Source: Streptomyces anulatus (GTDB lineage: Bacteria; Actinomycetota; Actinomycetes; Streptomycetales; Streptomycetaceae). From it: DNA of 64,000 nt. The position numbers and the translations under genes are program-made. Location: the NCBI RefSeq assembly GCF_000721175.1, contig NZ_JOEZ01000006.1, forward strand, positions 62,001 through 126,000. Reading direction: 5' to 3'. Of this stretch, positions 19,638-28,398 are shown in pieces. The number at the start of each line of letters is the position of its first letter. The first letter of the stretch is position 1. The notes beneath the pieces are model-generated. The model was not told the origin of the DNA. It did not search any database and saw nothing but the letters and a program-made list of their open reading frames with translations.

Positions 19638-20819
19638 TTACTTCGCAGCCGCGGCGAGCTCGGCGGCCTTGTCGGCCGCGCCGTCCATGGTGTCCACGCG
19701 CTGCACGAGCGGGTGGTTGGCGTCGGAGAGGATCTTGCGACCCAGCTCCGCGTTGTTGCCGTCGAGACGCACGACCAGCGGCTTCTCGACCTTCTCGCCC
19801 TTGGACTCGAGCAGCGCGAGCGCCTGCACGATGCCGTTGGCGACCTCGTCACAGGCGGTGATGCCACCGAAGACGTTGACGAACACGGACTTGACGTCCG
19901 GGTCGCCGAGGATGATCTCCAGGCCGTTCGCCATGACCTCCGCGGAGGCGCCGCCACCGATGTCGAGGAAGTTGGCGGGCTTCACGTCGCCGTGGTTCTC
20001 ACCGGCGTACGCGACGACGTCCAGGGTCGACATGACCAGGCCGGCGCCGTTGCCGATGATGCCGACCTCGCCGTCCAGCTTCACGTAGTTGAGGTTCTTG
20101 GCCTTGGCGGCAGCCTCGAGCGGGTCGGCTGCGGCCTTGTCCTCGAGAGCCTCGTGGCCGGGCTGGCGGAAGTCGGCGTTCTCGTCGAGCGAGACCTTGC
20201 CGTCCAGGGCCAGGATGCGGCCGTCCTTGGTCTTCACCAGCGGGTTGACCTCGACGAGGAGGGCGTCCTCCGCGACGAAGGTGTCCCACAGGGTCACCAG
20301 GGCCTCGGCGACGCCCTCGGCCACGTCGGCCGGGAACTTCGCCTGGGCCACGATCTCGCGGGCCTTGACGATGTCGACCCCGTCGACGGCGTTGACCGGG
20401 ACCTTCGCGAGGGCCTCGGGGGTCTTCTCCGCGACCTCCTCGATGTCCATGCCGCCCTGCACCGAGGCCATGGCCAGGAAGGTGCGGTTGGTGCGGTCGA
20501 GGAGGTACGAGACGTAGTACTCCGCCTCGATCTCCGGGGACAGCTCGGCGATCATCACCTTGTGGACCGTGTGGCCCTTGATGTCCATGCCGAGAATGTC
20601 GGTCGCCCGGGCGACCGCCTCGTCGGGGTCCGCCGCCAGCTTGACGCCGCCGGCCTTGCCGCGGCCGCCGACCTTCACCTGAGCCTTGACGACAGACTTG
20701 CCGCCCAGCTTCTCGGTCGCCTCGCGGGCTGCCTCAGGCGTGTCGATGACTTCACCGGCCAGCACCGGTACACCGTGCTTGGCGAAGAGGTCCCTCGCCT
20801 GGTACTCGAACAGGTCCAC
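19638..20819 (-). CDS. sucC: Succinate--CoA ligase, beta subunit
   Basis: 393 residues with an ATP-grasp N-terminal half ([43 protein letters not shown]), the motif EINPL in its normal position as [21 protein letters not shown], and the C-terminal flavodoxin-like domain with [14 protein letters not shown] and [17 protein letters not shown] and [19 protein letters not shown]. First gene of sucCD. A near-palindrome in its upstream region could be an operator. Confidence 0.98.
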   Translation of the reverse strand: MDLFEYQARDLFAKHGVPVLAGEVIDTPEAAREATEKLGGKSVVKAQVKVGGRGKAGGVKLAADPDEAVARATDILGMDIKGHTVHKVMIAELSPEIEAEYYVSYLLDRTNRTFLAMASVQGGMDIEEVAEKTPEALAKVPVNAVDGVDIVKAREIVAQAKFPADVAEGVAEALVTLWDTFVAEDALLVEVNPLVKTKDGRILALDGKVSLDENADFRQPGHEALEDKAAADPLEAAAKAKNLNYVKLDGEVGIIGNGAGLVMSTLDVVAYAGENHGDVKPANFLDIGGGASAEVMANGLEIILGDPDVKSVFVNVFGGITACDEVANGIVQALALLESKGEKVEKPLVVRLDGNNAELGRKILSDANHPLVQRVDTMDGAADKAAELAAAAK

Positions 20820-20885
20820 GCGCGTCCGTCCCTTTTAGTGGTATCGCGGTTCGTTCTTCTGCGTGGGCGTGCCGCGATGGGCAAC

Positions 20886-20901
20886 GTGACTGCTCTGTCA
20901 C
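20886..20901. promoter_or_regulatory. Inverted repeat upstream of sucC
   Basis: GTGAC-TGCTCT-GTCAC, a 5+5 inverted repeat 67 bases upstream of the sucC start codon. It has the size of a dimeric regulator site, but short palindromes occur by chance. Confidence 0.3.
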
Positions 20902-21027
20902 TAGGGAGGCGTACACGGTGTCCGAGTACGCGGCATGTCCATCCGGCAGGTTATCCCCGCGCTCCGTGTGTCCCTAAATCGCAGATCACACCTGAGCGGT
21001 GATAACGGTCACAGAGGGTGGCCCCCT

Positions 21028-21058
21028 CCGGCTCCCGGACGGGTTCGCCGGGAGCCGG
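21028..21058. terminator. Terminator of the MoxR-DUF5682-VWA operon
   Basis: Perfect 11-bp stem CCGGCTCCCGG (21028-21038) with 21048-21058, about 50 bases after the VWA stop, separating that operon from sucC on the same strand. Confidence 0.75.
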
Positions 21059-21108
21059 AAGGGTCCGGATCGGCACGAGCGCGCGTGGGGGGGCACGCAG
21101 ATCCCTGG

Positions 21109-22431
21109 TTACTGCTGGGTCTCCTTGTCCGGTACGGGCAGTGGCCTCTTCTCGATCGCCGCCGCCATGACGTCCGGGAAGAGGTCCGGCGTACAGGCGA
21201 ACGCGGGTGCGCCCAGCGCTCCGAGCGCCGCCGCGTGCTCGTGGTCGTACGCGGGCGCGCCCTCGTCGGAGAGTGCGAGCAGCGTCACGAACTGCACACC
21301 GGAGGCCTTCATCGCGGCGACCCGCTTGAGCATCTCGTCGCGTATGCCGCCCTCATAGAGGTCGCTGATGAGGACGACGACGGTGTCCGCGGGGCGGGTG
21401 ATCCTCGACTGGCAGTAGGCGAGCGCCCGGTTGATGTCGGTGCCGCCGCCGAGCTGGGTGCCGAAGAGGACGTCGACGGGGTCGTCGAGCTGGTCGGTGA
21501 GGTCGACGACAGCCGTGTCGAAGACGACGAGCCGGGTCGACAGGGTGCGCATGGAGGCGAGCACCGCGCCGAAGACCGAGGCGTGGACGACCGACGCGGC
21601 CATCGAGCCCGACTGGTCGATGCACAGGATGATGTCCTTCTTGGCGGACCGGGCGGCGCGTCCGTAGCCGATGAGGCGCTCGGGAACGATCGTGCCCCTC
21701 CCCTCCGCGTCGCCCGGGACGGGGAGGTGGTTCTTGAGGTTGGCCCGGATGGTGCGGTTCCAGTCGATGTCGCGGTGGCGCGGCCGGCTGATCCGCGCCG
21801 AGCGGTCCAGGGCGCCGGTCAGGGTGGCCCTGGTGCGGCTCTCCAGGCGTTTCTCCAGGTCCTCGACGACCTTGCGGACGACGACGCGTGCGGTCTCCTT
21901 CGTCGTCTCGGGCATCGCCTTGTTGAGCGAGAGCAGGGTGCCGACGAGGTGGACGTCCGCCTCGACCGCCTCCAGCATCTCCGGCTCCAGGAGCAGGGCC
22001 GCCAGGCCGAGCCGGTCGATCGCGTCGCGCTGCATGACCTGGACCACGGAGCTGGGGAAGTACGTCCGGATGTCGCCGAGCCAGCGGGCGACGGAGGGCG
22101 CCGACGCGCCGAGTCCCGCCGAACGGCCACCGGGGCTCCGGACGCCGGGCTTCTTCCCGGCGCCCCCGCCGTACAGCGCGTTCAACGCACCGTCCATCGC
22201 CGCGTCCTGGCCGGTGAGGACGCACCCGGTGCTGTCGGCGCTGTCCGCGCCGAGCACCATCCGCCAGCGCCGCAGTCGTTCGGCGTCGGGCGCGGGCGGG
22301 GTGGTGGGCCGCACGGCCTGCGAGACCAGCGAGGTCTGCGCCGTCGCCATTGTCCGTTCTGTCCGTTCCATCGTCTCCCCCGTCGGGTCCGGGTGCACCG
22401 GGTCCGGGTCCGTCGTCGTGGTCGTCGTCAT
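21109..22431 (-). CDS. VWA-domain protein (YehP-like) of a MoxR system
   Basis: 440 residues. An N-terminal helical region (about 45-215) precedes a conserved HRDIDWNRTIRANLKNHLP and the von Willebrand A domain, which starts IILCIDQSGSMAAS. The MIDAS motif DxSxS is intact (Asp272, Ser274, Ser276), followed by the VFDTAVVDLTDQLDDP strand, GGGTDINRALAYCQ and VVLISDLYEGG. VWA proteins work as metal-dependent partners of MoxR AAA+ ATPases. Its ATG overlaps the preceding DUF5682 stop as ATGA, so the three genes form a tightly coupled operon of which this is the last. Confidence 0.9.
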   Translation of the reverse strand: MTTTTTTDPDPVHPDPTGETMERTERTMATAQTSLVSQAVRPTTPPAPDAERLRRWRMVLGADSADSTGCVLTGQDAAMDGALNALYGGGAGKKPGVRSPGGRSAGLGASAPSVARWLGDIRTYFPSSVVQVMQRDAIDRLGLAALLLEPEMLEAVEADVHLVGTLLSLNKAMPETTKETARVVVRKVVEDLEKRLESRTRATLTGALDRSARISRPRHRDIDWNRTIRANLKNHLPVPGDAEGRGTIVPERLIGYGRAARSAKKDIILCIDQSGSMAASVVHASVFGAVLASMRTLSTRLVVFDTAVVDLTDQLDDPVDVLFGTQLGGGTDINRALAYCQSRITRPADTVVVLISDLYEGGIRDEMLKRVAAMKASGVQFVTLLALSDEGAPAYDHEHAAALGALGAPAFACTPDLFPDVMAAAIEKRPLPVPDKETQQ

Positions 22432-24860
22432 CCGGCGGTCTCCACGGGCTCGGGGCGGCGGCCGAGCAACAGGCGCAGCACCGGCTCCACCGCGTCGGCC
22501 CTGGCCCGGTCGAGACCGGGTCCGAAGCCCCCGGGCACCCGGCCCGCGTCACCCCTGCGTGCTCCCTCGGGGGCGGGTCCGCGCCGGACCAGCTCGCCCA
22601 GGGAGCGCCGTACGCCCGGTTCGTACGCGGAGAACGTGCGGCGCAGCAGTGGCAGCACATCGGTGAACATCTCGGCGGGGACACCGGTCAGCCAGGCGTC
22701 GACGAGGCCGAGCAGCCGCTCGTCGTGGACCAGCAGCATGCCGCCGCCCGACGCACCGCCGACGAACCCCTCGATCCAGGCGGCGGCGTCGGCGGGCGGG
22801 GTGCCGGGCGAGAGCGCCAGGCCCATCAGCCGGGCCGCCTCGTCCTCCGCCAGCCGTCCCTCGTCCAGGAGCAGCCGGGTGGCCCGGCCCCGGATGATCC
22901 CGGCGACCGTGTCCCGGACCGCCAGCCTGTGCAGAACGGCGTCCCAGCGCTCCCGCAGCCCTTCGGCGGGGGCCGCTCCGGCGAGCAGCAGCCCGATCGC
23001 CCCGTGCACGGCCTCCACCTGACGGCGCAGTGCCTCGGCCCCGTCGGCGTCGAGGCCGGTGCAGGCGGGCGGCAGGCCGACGCAGATCCGCTCGGCGAGC
23101 CCGGCGGCGACCTCCGCGAGCGCCGCCGTGTCCGTGGAGCGCACGTCCCCGTACCGCAGGGAGCGGGCCAGGGCGGGCAGCGCGTCCGCGAGGTGGCCGA
23201 CGTCCGCGTCGAGTGCGGCCCGGTCGGCGAGGGCCTTCATCACGACGGGCAGCGCGTCGGGGAGTCCGGCCAGGAGGCAGCGTTCGGCGAGTGCGGTGAC
23301 GTCGGCCAGCGCGGTCGCCGCCACGGCCCCCGACTCGGCCTTCGCGGTGGCGGCGGTGAGGACCGTGGTGCCCCATACGCCCGCCTCCGCGACCCGGACG
23401 TGCAGTTCCGGCTCCCAGCTCAGCCGCCAGCTCTCCCGGAAGGTGCCGGTGCCGCCGCGCCCCGCGACCGGGTCGCCCCAGCCGACGTCGAGGAGGCACA
23501 GCCGGTGCAGGAGGCGGCTGCGGGCGGCGTCGGTCTCCTTGCGCAGGTCGAGGTCCAGCTCGCGTTCCGACGCCTCCGGTCTGAGCCGGAGGGTGCGCTG
23601 GCTGCGGGTCAGGTCCCGTTGCAGCGGGACGGCCGGGGCGGCGTCCGGCACCTCGCCGAGGGTCTCGCCGACGATCAGCCGGTCCCGGACGAGGGCGAGC
23701 GGAACGTCGGACCCCTCGCACATGACGGCCCGCACCGCGTCGGTCGTCTCGCCCAGACCGGCCAGCGGCCGGCCCCGGAGGGCGGCGAGGGTCTCGGCGA
23801 GCCGGACGGCCTCGATGACATGGGCGGTGGAGACGGACCGGTCCTCGTCGCGCAGCAGTCCGGCGACCTTGGTCATCCATCGCTCGATCGGCCGGTCGGC
23901 CACGTCGAAGAGGTGCCCGTACCAGCCGGGTGAGTCGATCCCGGCGCCGTAACCGCTGTGCCGGGCCAGCCGGCGGTGGGTCCAGGGCACCCAGGTCAGG
24001 CCGGCCTTGACCTTCGGGAGGCCCTTGAGCAGGGCGCGGTCGGCGGCGAGGGTGGTCCGCGCGGCGAGAGCGGGGACGTGCCAGGCGCCGCAGACGACGG
24101 CGACGTCGTCACCGAACTCCTTGCGTGCGGTACGCAGCTGGATCCGCATGTAGGCCTCGCGCACCGCGTCCCGGGGCTGCCCGCCGTCGCCGTACGCCTC
24201 GCGGAGCGCGGTCATGGCCTCCGCCAGCGCGGCGAACGGCGCCAGCGCGTCGCCTTGCGTCCTCCCGGTGGGTGTTCCTCCGTCGGGGGGTACTCCGCCG
24301 CCCGGTGCGCGGTGCTCGACGACGTCCTCCCACCAGCGCTCGGGGTCGTCGTGTCCGGCGGTCTCGGCGAGCACCCGGATCGGGTCGACGACCGGCGTGA
24401 CCTCGTCCTCGGCCCGCTCCCCCGGCGCCCCGTCGCTCCCAGGGCCCGGCGCGGGTTCCTTGAGCGCGAGGGAGTGGGCGGCGGGCAGGTCGATGAAGCG
24501 GACCGGGACGTCGTGGGCGAGGGCCCAGCGGATGGCCACCCACTCCGGCGAGAACGCGGCCATCGGCCAGAAGGAGGCCCGCCCCGGGTCGTCCACGGCG
24601 TGCGCGAGCAGCGCGACCGGGGGACGCATCTGCGGGTCGGCGGCGAGGGGCAGCAGCGCGTCGCCCTCGGGCGGCCCCTCGATGAGGACGGCGGCCGGGC
24701 GGGCCGCCGCGAGCGCGGCGAGGACCGCGCGGGCGGACCCGGGGCCGTGGTGCCGCACCCCCAGGAGCCAGGGCCCGACGGCCGCGCATGACCCTGACCC
24801 GGCCGCTCCGGTCGTCGGGCCGGTCCCGGTCATCGTGGCCGTCCCGGCGGGGCACGTCAT
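22428..24860 (-). CDS. DUF5682 protein (YehM-like), possible TraB/ChaN-like fold
   Basis: 810 residues; starts at the ATG that overlaps the MoxR stop as ATGA and ends in an ATGA overlap with the VWA gene. The N-terminal segment has GVRHHGPGSARAV (34-46), LIEGPPEGD (59-67), an aromatic MAAFSPEWVAIRWA stretch, RFIDLPAAHSLAL and VVCGAWHVPAL (257-267). The paired GxxH motifs with an acidic residue between them recall the TraB/PrgY/ChaN/EreA superfamily (my inference). The remaining about 500 residues are helical, with RLLHRLCLLDVGWGDPVAGRGGTGTFRESW and many Ala/Leu-rich repeats. No membrane segment is seen. Function unknown. Confidence 0.85.
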   Translation of the reverse strand: MTCPAGTATMTGTGPTTGAAGSGSCAAVGPWLLGVRHHGPGSARAVLAALAAARPAAVLIEGPPEGDALLPLAADPQMRPPVALLAHAVDDPGRASFWPMAAFSPEWVAIRWALAHDVPVRFIDLPAAHSLALKEPAPGPGSDGAPGERAEDEVTPVVDPIRVLAETAGHDDPERWWEDVVEHRAPGGGVPPDGGTPTGRTQGDALAPFAALAEAMTALREAYGDGGQPRDAVREAYMRIQLRTARKEFGDDVAVVCGAWHVPALAARTTLAADRALLKGLPKVKAGLTWVPWTHRRLARHSGYGAGIDSPGWYGHLFDVADRPIERWMTKVAGLLRDEDRSVSTAHVIEAVRLAETLAALRGRPLAGLGETTDAVRAVMCEGSDVPLALVRDRLIVGETLGEVPDAAPAVPLQRDLTRSQRTLRLRPEASERELDLDLRKETDAARSRLLHRLCLLDVGWGDPVAGRGGTGTFRESWRLSWEPELHVRVAEAGVWGTTVLTAATAKAESGAVAATALADVTALAERCLLAGLPDALPVVMKALADRAALDADVGHLADALPALARSLRYGDVRSTDTAALAEVAAGLAERICVGLPPACTGLDADGAEALRRQVEAVHGAIGLLLAGAAPAEGLRERWDAVLHRLAVRDTVAGIIRGRATRLLLDEGRLAEDEAARLMGLALSPGTPPADAAAWIEGFVGGASGGGMLLVHDERLLGLVDAWLTGVPAEMFTDVLPLLRRTFSAYEPGVRRSLGELVRRGPAPEGARRGDAGRVPGGFGPGLDRARADAVEPVLRLLLGRRPEPVETAG

Positions 24861-25981
24861 GCGGATACCTCGCGGCAGGCGCGGTAGAAGTCCTTCCAGC
24901 CGTCCCGCTCGCGGACCACGGTCTCCAGATACTCCTGCCAGACCACCCGGTCCGCCGCGGGGTCCCGGACGACCGCGCCGAGGATGCCGGCCGCGACGTC
25001 GCCGGGGCGCAGAACGCCGTCGCCGAAGTGGGCGGCGAGGGCGAGGCCGTTGGTGACGACGGAGATCGCCTCCGCGGTGGAGAGCGTGCCGGTGGGGGAC
25101 TTGAGCTTGGTGCGCCCGTCGGTGGTCACCCCGTCGCGCAGCTCGCGGAAGACCGTCACCACGCGCCGGATCTCGGTCAGGCCCTCCGGCGCCGCCGGCA
25201 GGTCGAGCGAACGGCCGATCTGGTCGACGCGCCGGGACACGATGTCGACCTCGGCGTCCGGGGTGGCGGGCAGGGGCAGCACGACGGTGTTGAACCGGCG
25301 GCGCAGCGCGCTGGACAGCTCGTTGACGCCGCGGTCCCGGTCGTTGGCCGTGGCGATGAGGTTGAACCCGCGGACGGCCTGGACCTCCTGTCCCAGCTCG
25401 GGAACGGGGAGCGTCTTCTCGGACAGGATCGTGATGAGCGAGTCCTGCACGTCGGCGGGGATGCGGGTCAGCTCCTCGACCCGGGCGGTCATGCCCTCGG
25501 ACATGGCCCGCATCAGCGGACTGGGCACCAGGGCGTCGCGGCTGGGCCCGTGGGCGAGCAGCTGGGCGTAGTTCCACCCGTAGCGCACGGCTTCCTCGGG
25601 CGTCCCCGCGGTGCCCTGCACGAGCAGCGTCGAGTCGCCGCTGACGGCGGCGGCGAGGTGCTCGGACACCCAGGTCTTGGCCGTGCCGGGGACGCCGAGC
25701 AGGAGCAGTGCGCGGTCCGTGGCGAGCGTGGTCACGGCCACCTCGACCAGGCGGCGCGGGCCCACGTACTTCGGCGTGATCACCGTGCCGTCCGGCAGGG
25801 TCCCGCCCTGCAGATAGGTGGCGACGGCCCAGGGCGACAGTCGCCAACGGGCCGGCCTCGGCCGGTCGTCGGCGGCTGTGAGCGCCTTCAGCTCGTCGGC
25901 GAACGCGTCCTCGGCGTGCGGGCGGAGCGCCTCGGCGCCCGCCTCCGGCTCGACGGCCGCGGTGGTTTCGGGCACGGTCAT
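24857..25981 (-). CDS. MoxR-type AAA+ ATPase, YehL-like
   Basis: 374 residues from ATG 25981, which has GGAGGGGGATCC directly upstream; the longer frame is not supported. Walker A is LLLLGVPGTAKTW (93-105). The following conserved block is VRYGWNYAQLLAHGPSRDALVPSPLMRAMSEGMTARVEELTRIPADVQDSLITILSEKTLPVPEL, in which the usual Walker B DEIDR is replaced by VEELTR. The sensor 1 region is FNLIATANDRDRGVNELSSALRRRFN, with an arginine-finger-like RRRF. MoxR proteins act as chaperone-like remodelling ATPases with VWA partners. First gene of the MoxR-DUF5682-VWA operon. Confidence 0.92.
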   Translation of the reverse strand: MTVPETTAAVEPEAGAEALRPHAEDAFADELKALTAADDRPRPARWRLSPWAVATYLQGGTLPDGTVITPKYVGPRRLVEVAVTTLATDRALLLLGVPGTAKTWVSEHLAAAVSGDSTLLVQGTAGTPEEAVRYGWNYAQLLAHGPSRDALVPSPLMRAMSEGMTARVEELTRIPADVQDSLITILSEKTLPVPELGQEVQAVRGFNLIATANDRDRGVNELSSALRRRFNTVVLPLPATPDAEVDIVSRRVDQIGRSLDLPAAPEGLTEIRRVVTVFRELRDGVTTDGRTKLKSPTGTLSTAEAISVVTNGLALAAHFGDGVLRPGDVAAGILGAVVRDPAADRVVWQEYLETVVRERDGWKDFYRACREVSA

Positions 25982-26039
25982 GGATCCCCCTCCAGATCGG
26001 TCGACCTGATGTGGTTCCACGGTGCACCATGCCACTGAC

Positions 26040-26070
26040 AACGGGTCCTGACCGCAGGTCAGGACCCGTT
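26040..26070. terminator. Terminator between the MmpS-like gene and the MoxR operon
   Basis: 13-bp perfect stem AACGGGTCCTGAC with 26058-26070 and a 5-base loop. It would stop transcripts of the lipoprotein gene before the MoxR operon, giving that operon its own promoter in the 60 bases that follow. Confidence 0.75.
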
Positions 26071-26124
26071 TCACGAGCGAACAGGGCCAGCCCCGTCAGC
26101 CCGATCGGCCCCCGGTCGACCCGG

Positions 26125-26589
26125 TCAGCCCACGATCGGCGACACGGCGACGCAGCCGCCCGCCGTGAGCATGCCTTCCCCCTTCGCCTCCTTGATGACC
26201 TCACCCTTGTAGGTGATGGTGCAGGTGACGTCGGCGCCGCCCGCGTCCAGGGCCATCGGCATGACGGCGGGCGGCATGATGCCGCGCAGCTCGACGGTCT
26301 TCTTCCACGGCAGGGTCGGCGAGGTGACGGTCTCCAGCTCGGGCTCCAAGGCCTCGCCGCCGCCCCCGTGGTACGTGATCTCGTCGACGCTCGTGCCGGT
26401 GACCTCGTACGTGACCTCGTACGTCTCGTCCACGGTCGTGTCGACCGCCTTGCCGACCGCCTCGTCCACCGACTCGGCCGAACAGGCGCCGAGCCCGAGC
26501 ACGAGGCCGGTGATCGCGAGGGCACAGGCAATGGTACGTACGGGGCGGGCGGTTCCGGCGGTCCGTGTGGTGCGGATGGTGCGGTTCAT
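26125..26589 (-). CDS. MmpS-like lipoprotein
   Basis: 154 residues from ATG 26589 (AGGGGGG ribosome site). Signal peptide with basic start (MNRTIRTTRTAG), hydrophobic core and lipobox LGLGAC. The mature part contains TYEVTYEVTGTSVDEITYHGGGG and TLPWKKTVELRG, the pattern of MmpS proteins (YEVTGT, TITY, LPW), then CTITYKGEVIKEAKGEG and GGC; the two later cysteines could form a disulfide. Mycobacterial MmpS proteins assist MmpL exporters, but no MmpL gene is in this window. It sits inside the MoxR/SWIM island, on its own transcript. Confidence 0.85.
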   Translation of the reverse strand: MNRTIRTTRTAGTARPVRTIACALAITGLVLGLGACSAESVDEAVGKAVDTTVDETYEVTYEVTGTSVDEITYHGGGGEALEPELETVTSPTLPWKKTVELRGIMPPAVMPMALDAGGADVTCTITYKGEVIKEAKGEGMLTAGGCVAVSPIVG

Positions 26590-26716
26590 CTGGGGTCCCC
26601 CCTGGATCGGTCCGCCCGGATCTGTTCCGTAAGCGGAGACCGCAGAGAAGCGCAGACGGACGGCGGAGTCAAATCCTCCTCGGGGCGGCTGCTCCGCAGG
26701 TCGGAGGGGACTGTCA

Positions 26717-28150
26717 GTGGCGCCCCCTACCGTCGGGGACATGCTGCTATCTCACGGGGGAGAACCCTCGCCCACCGGCGGACCGGTGGCGCGCTGGTCG
26801 GTGGAGCAGGTGCTGGCACTGGCTCCTGACGACGCATCACGCAAGGCGGGTACGCGACTCGGCGCGGCCGGCCCGTGGACCGGCACGGGCCGCGACGCCA
26901 CGGGCGGTGTGGTGTGGGGGCTGTGCAGGGGGAGCGGGAGCACGCCGTACCGAACGGTGGTCGACACCACCGGCCCGGCCTACTCCTGCAGTTGCCCGAG
27001 CCGGAAGTTCCCGTGCAAGCACGCGCTGGGGCTGTTGCTGCTCCGGGCGTCCGACGCCGCCGCGTTCCGGCCGGGCGAGCCGGCCGACTGGGCCTCTGCG
27101 TGGATCGAGGGCCGGCGCGGACGCGCGGCGGAGAGGGCCCGCGCCTCGTCGGGCGGCGACACCGCGCGGCGGCCGGCCGACCCCGCCGCCGCCAGGAAGC
27201 GGGCGGAGCGCCGCGCCGAGCGGGTCACGGACGGGGCCCGGGAGCTGGAACAGCGCCTGGCGGACCTGCTGCGCGGCGGGCTCGCCGCGACCGACCGCTC
27301 GGGATACGGCCTGTGGGAGGAGACCGCGGCCCGCATGGTCGACGCCCAGGCCCCCGGCCTCGCGTCCCGGGTGCGGGAGTTGGGCGCGATCACCGGGTCC
27401 GGTCCCGGCTGGCCGGTCCGGCTGCTGGAGGAGTGCGGCCTGCTCCATCTGCTGGACACGGCCTGGCTCGGCAGGGAGCGGCTGCCGGAGCCGCTGGCCG
27501 CGACCGTGCGGACGAGGGTGGGACTGCCGATGTCCGCCGAAGGCGCCCCGGTCCGGGACCACTGGCTGGTCCTCGCGCAGTACGACACCCCGGACGGCAA
27601 GATCGTCACCCGGCGGATCTGGCTGTACGGGCGGGATTCGGGCCGCACCGCTCTGCTGCTCTCGTTCGGCGCGGCGGGCCGGTCCCCGGCGCAGGCGCTG
27701 CCGGTGGGCGCGACGGTCGACGCCGAGCTGACGCCGTATCCGGGCGGCGGGCAGCTCCGTGCGGAGCTGGGCGAGCAGTTCGGGGTCACGGCCCCGGCCG
27801 GGCCCCCGCCGGGGATCGCCGCGGCGGACGCACCCGCCGCCTACGGGACCGCCCTGACGGAGGACCCCTGGCTGGACGGCTGCCCGGTCACCCTGCGCGA
27901 CGTCATACCCGTGCCGTCGAAGGACGGCTGGCAGGTGGCCGACGCCCACGCCGACTCCGCGCTGCCGATCGCCCCGGCCGCGCTGTCCCGGCCGGGCCTG
28001 TGGAAGCTCGTCGCACTGTCCGGCGGTGGCCCGGTCACCGTGTTCGGCGAGATCGGCCACCGCGGCTTCGACCCGTTCGCGGCCTGGGACCCGGGCGAGA
28101 GGGAGGAGGACGGGCGCACCACGGGCGGGGCGGTCGTCCAGTTGGTCTGA
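26717..28150 (+). CDS. SWIM zinc-finger protein (YehQ-like)
   Basis: 477 residues from a GTG with GGAGGGG seven bases upstream. The SWIM motif CxCxnCxH is YSCSCPSRKFPCKHALGLLLL (Cys91, Cys93, Cys100, His102) and is followed by a basic Ala/Arg helix of about 60 residues (a likely coiled coil: KRAERRAERVTDGARELEQRL). The rest is a mixed domain with WLGRERLPEPL, DHWLVLAQYDTPDGKIVTRRIWLYGR and TVFGEIGHRGFDPFAAWDPGE. SWIM domains bind DNA or protein. Divergent from the MmpS-like gene and upstream of the DUF5691 gene; with MoxR, DUF5682 and VWA it makes up the island. Confidence 0.9.
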   Translation: MAPPTVGDMLLSHGGEPSPTGGPVARWSVEQVLALAPDDASRKAGTRLGAAGPWTGTGRDATGGVVWGLCRGSGSTPYRTVVDTTGPAYSCSCPSRKFPCKHALGLLLLRASDAAAFRPGEPADWASAWIEGRRGRAAERARASSGGDTARRPADPAAARKRAERRAERVTDGARELEQRLADLLRGGLAATDRSGYGLWEETAARMVDAQAPGLASRVRELGAITGSGPGWPVRLLEECGLLHLLDTAWLGRERLPEPLAATVRTRVGLPMSAEGAPVRDHWLVLAQYDTPDGKIVTRRIWLYGRDSGRTALLLSFGAAGRSPAQALPVGATVDAELTPYPGGGQLRAELGEQFGVTAPAGPPPGIAAADAPAAYGTALTEDPWLDGCPVTLRDVIPVPSKDGWQVADAHADSALPIAPAALSRPGLWKLVALSGGGPVTVFGEIGHRGFDPFAAWDPGEREEDGRTTGGAVVQLV

Positions 28151-28398
28151 CCCGGAGGCCAGGCGACCAGACGGCCCGCCCCGCCGGCCCGGCACGCCCC
28201 GACGCCCGGGCCCGGCCCGCCCAGCCTCTGGCGCCCGGCCCGCGGCGCCCTCGCGTGCGCCGACCGCCCGACGTCCGCCCCCTAGGGCGCGTACCGCCGA
28301 CCCACTGCCGCCCGCTGCCCGCTGCTCGCCGTTCCCGCCCCCCATCCCGGTCCGCCCCCCGTCCGACATCCGCCCAGCCCTGCCACTGGAGGGGAAAG

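Noticed and set aside
24860..26531. N-terminal extension of the DUF5682 frame by more than 500 codons
   Set aside because: It runs antiphase through the MoxR gene and is Arg/Pro/Ser-rich; the ATGA overlap start at 24860 is far better.
26875..28398. Long plus-strand frame joining the SWIM region to DUF5691
   Set aside because: In the SWIM region it is a shadow frame; the ATG at 28399 with GGAGGGG is the real start, so the two are not fused.
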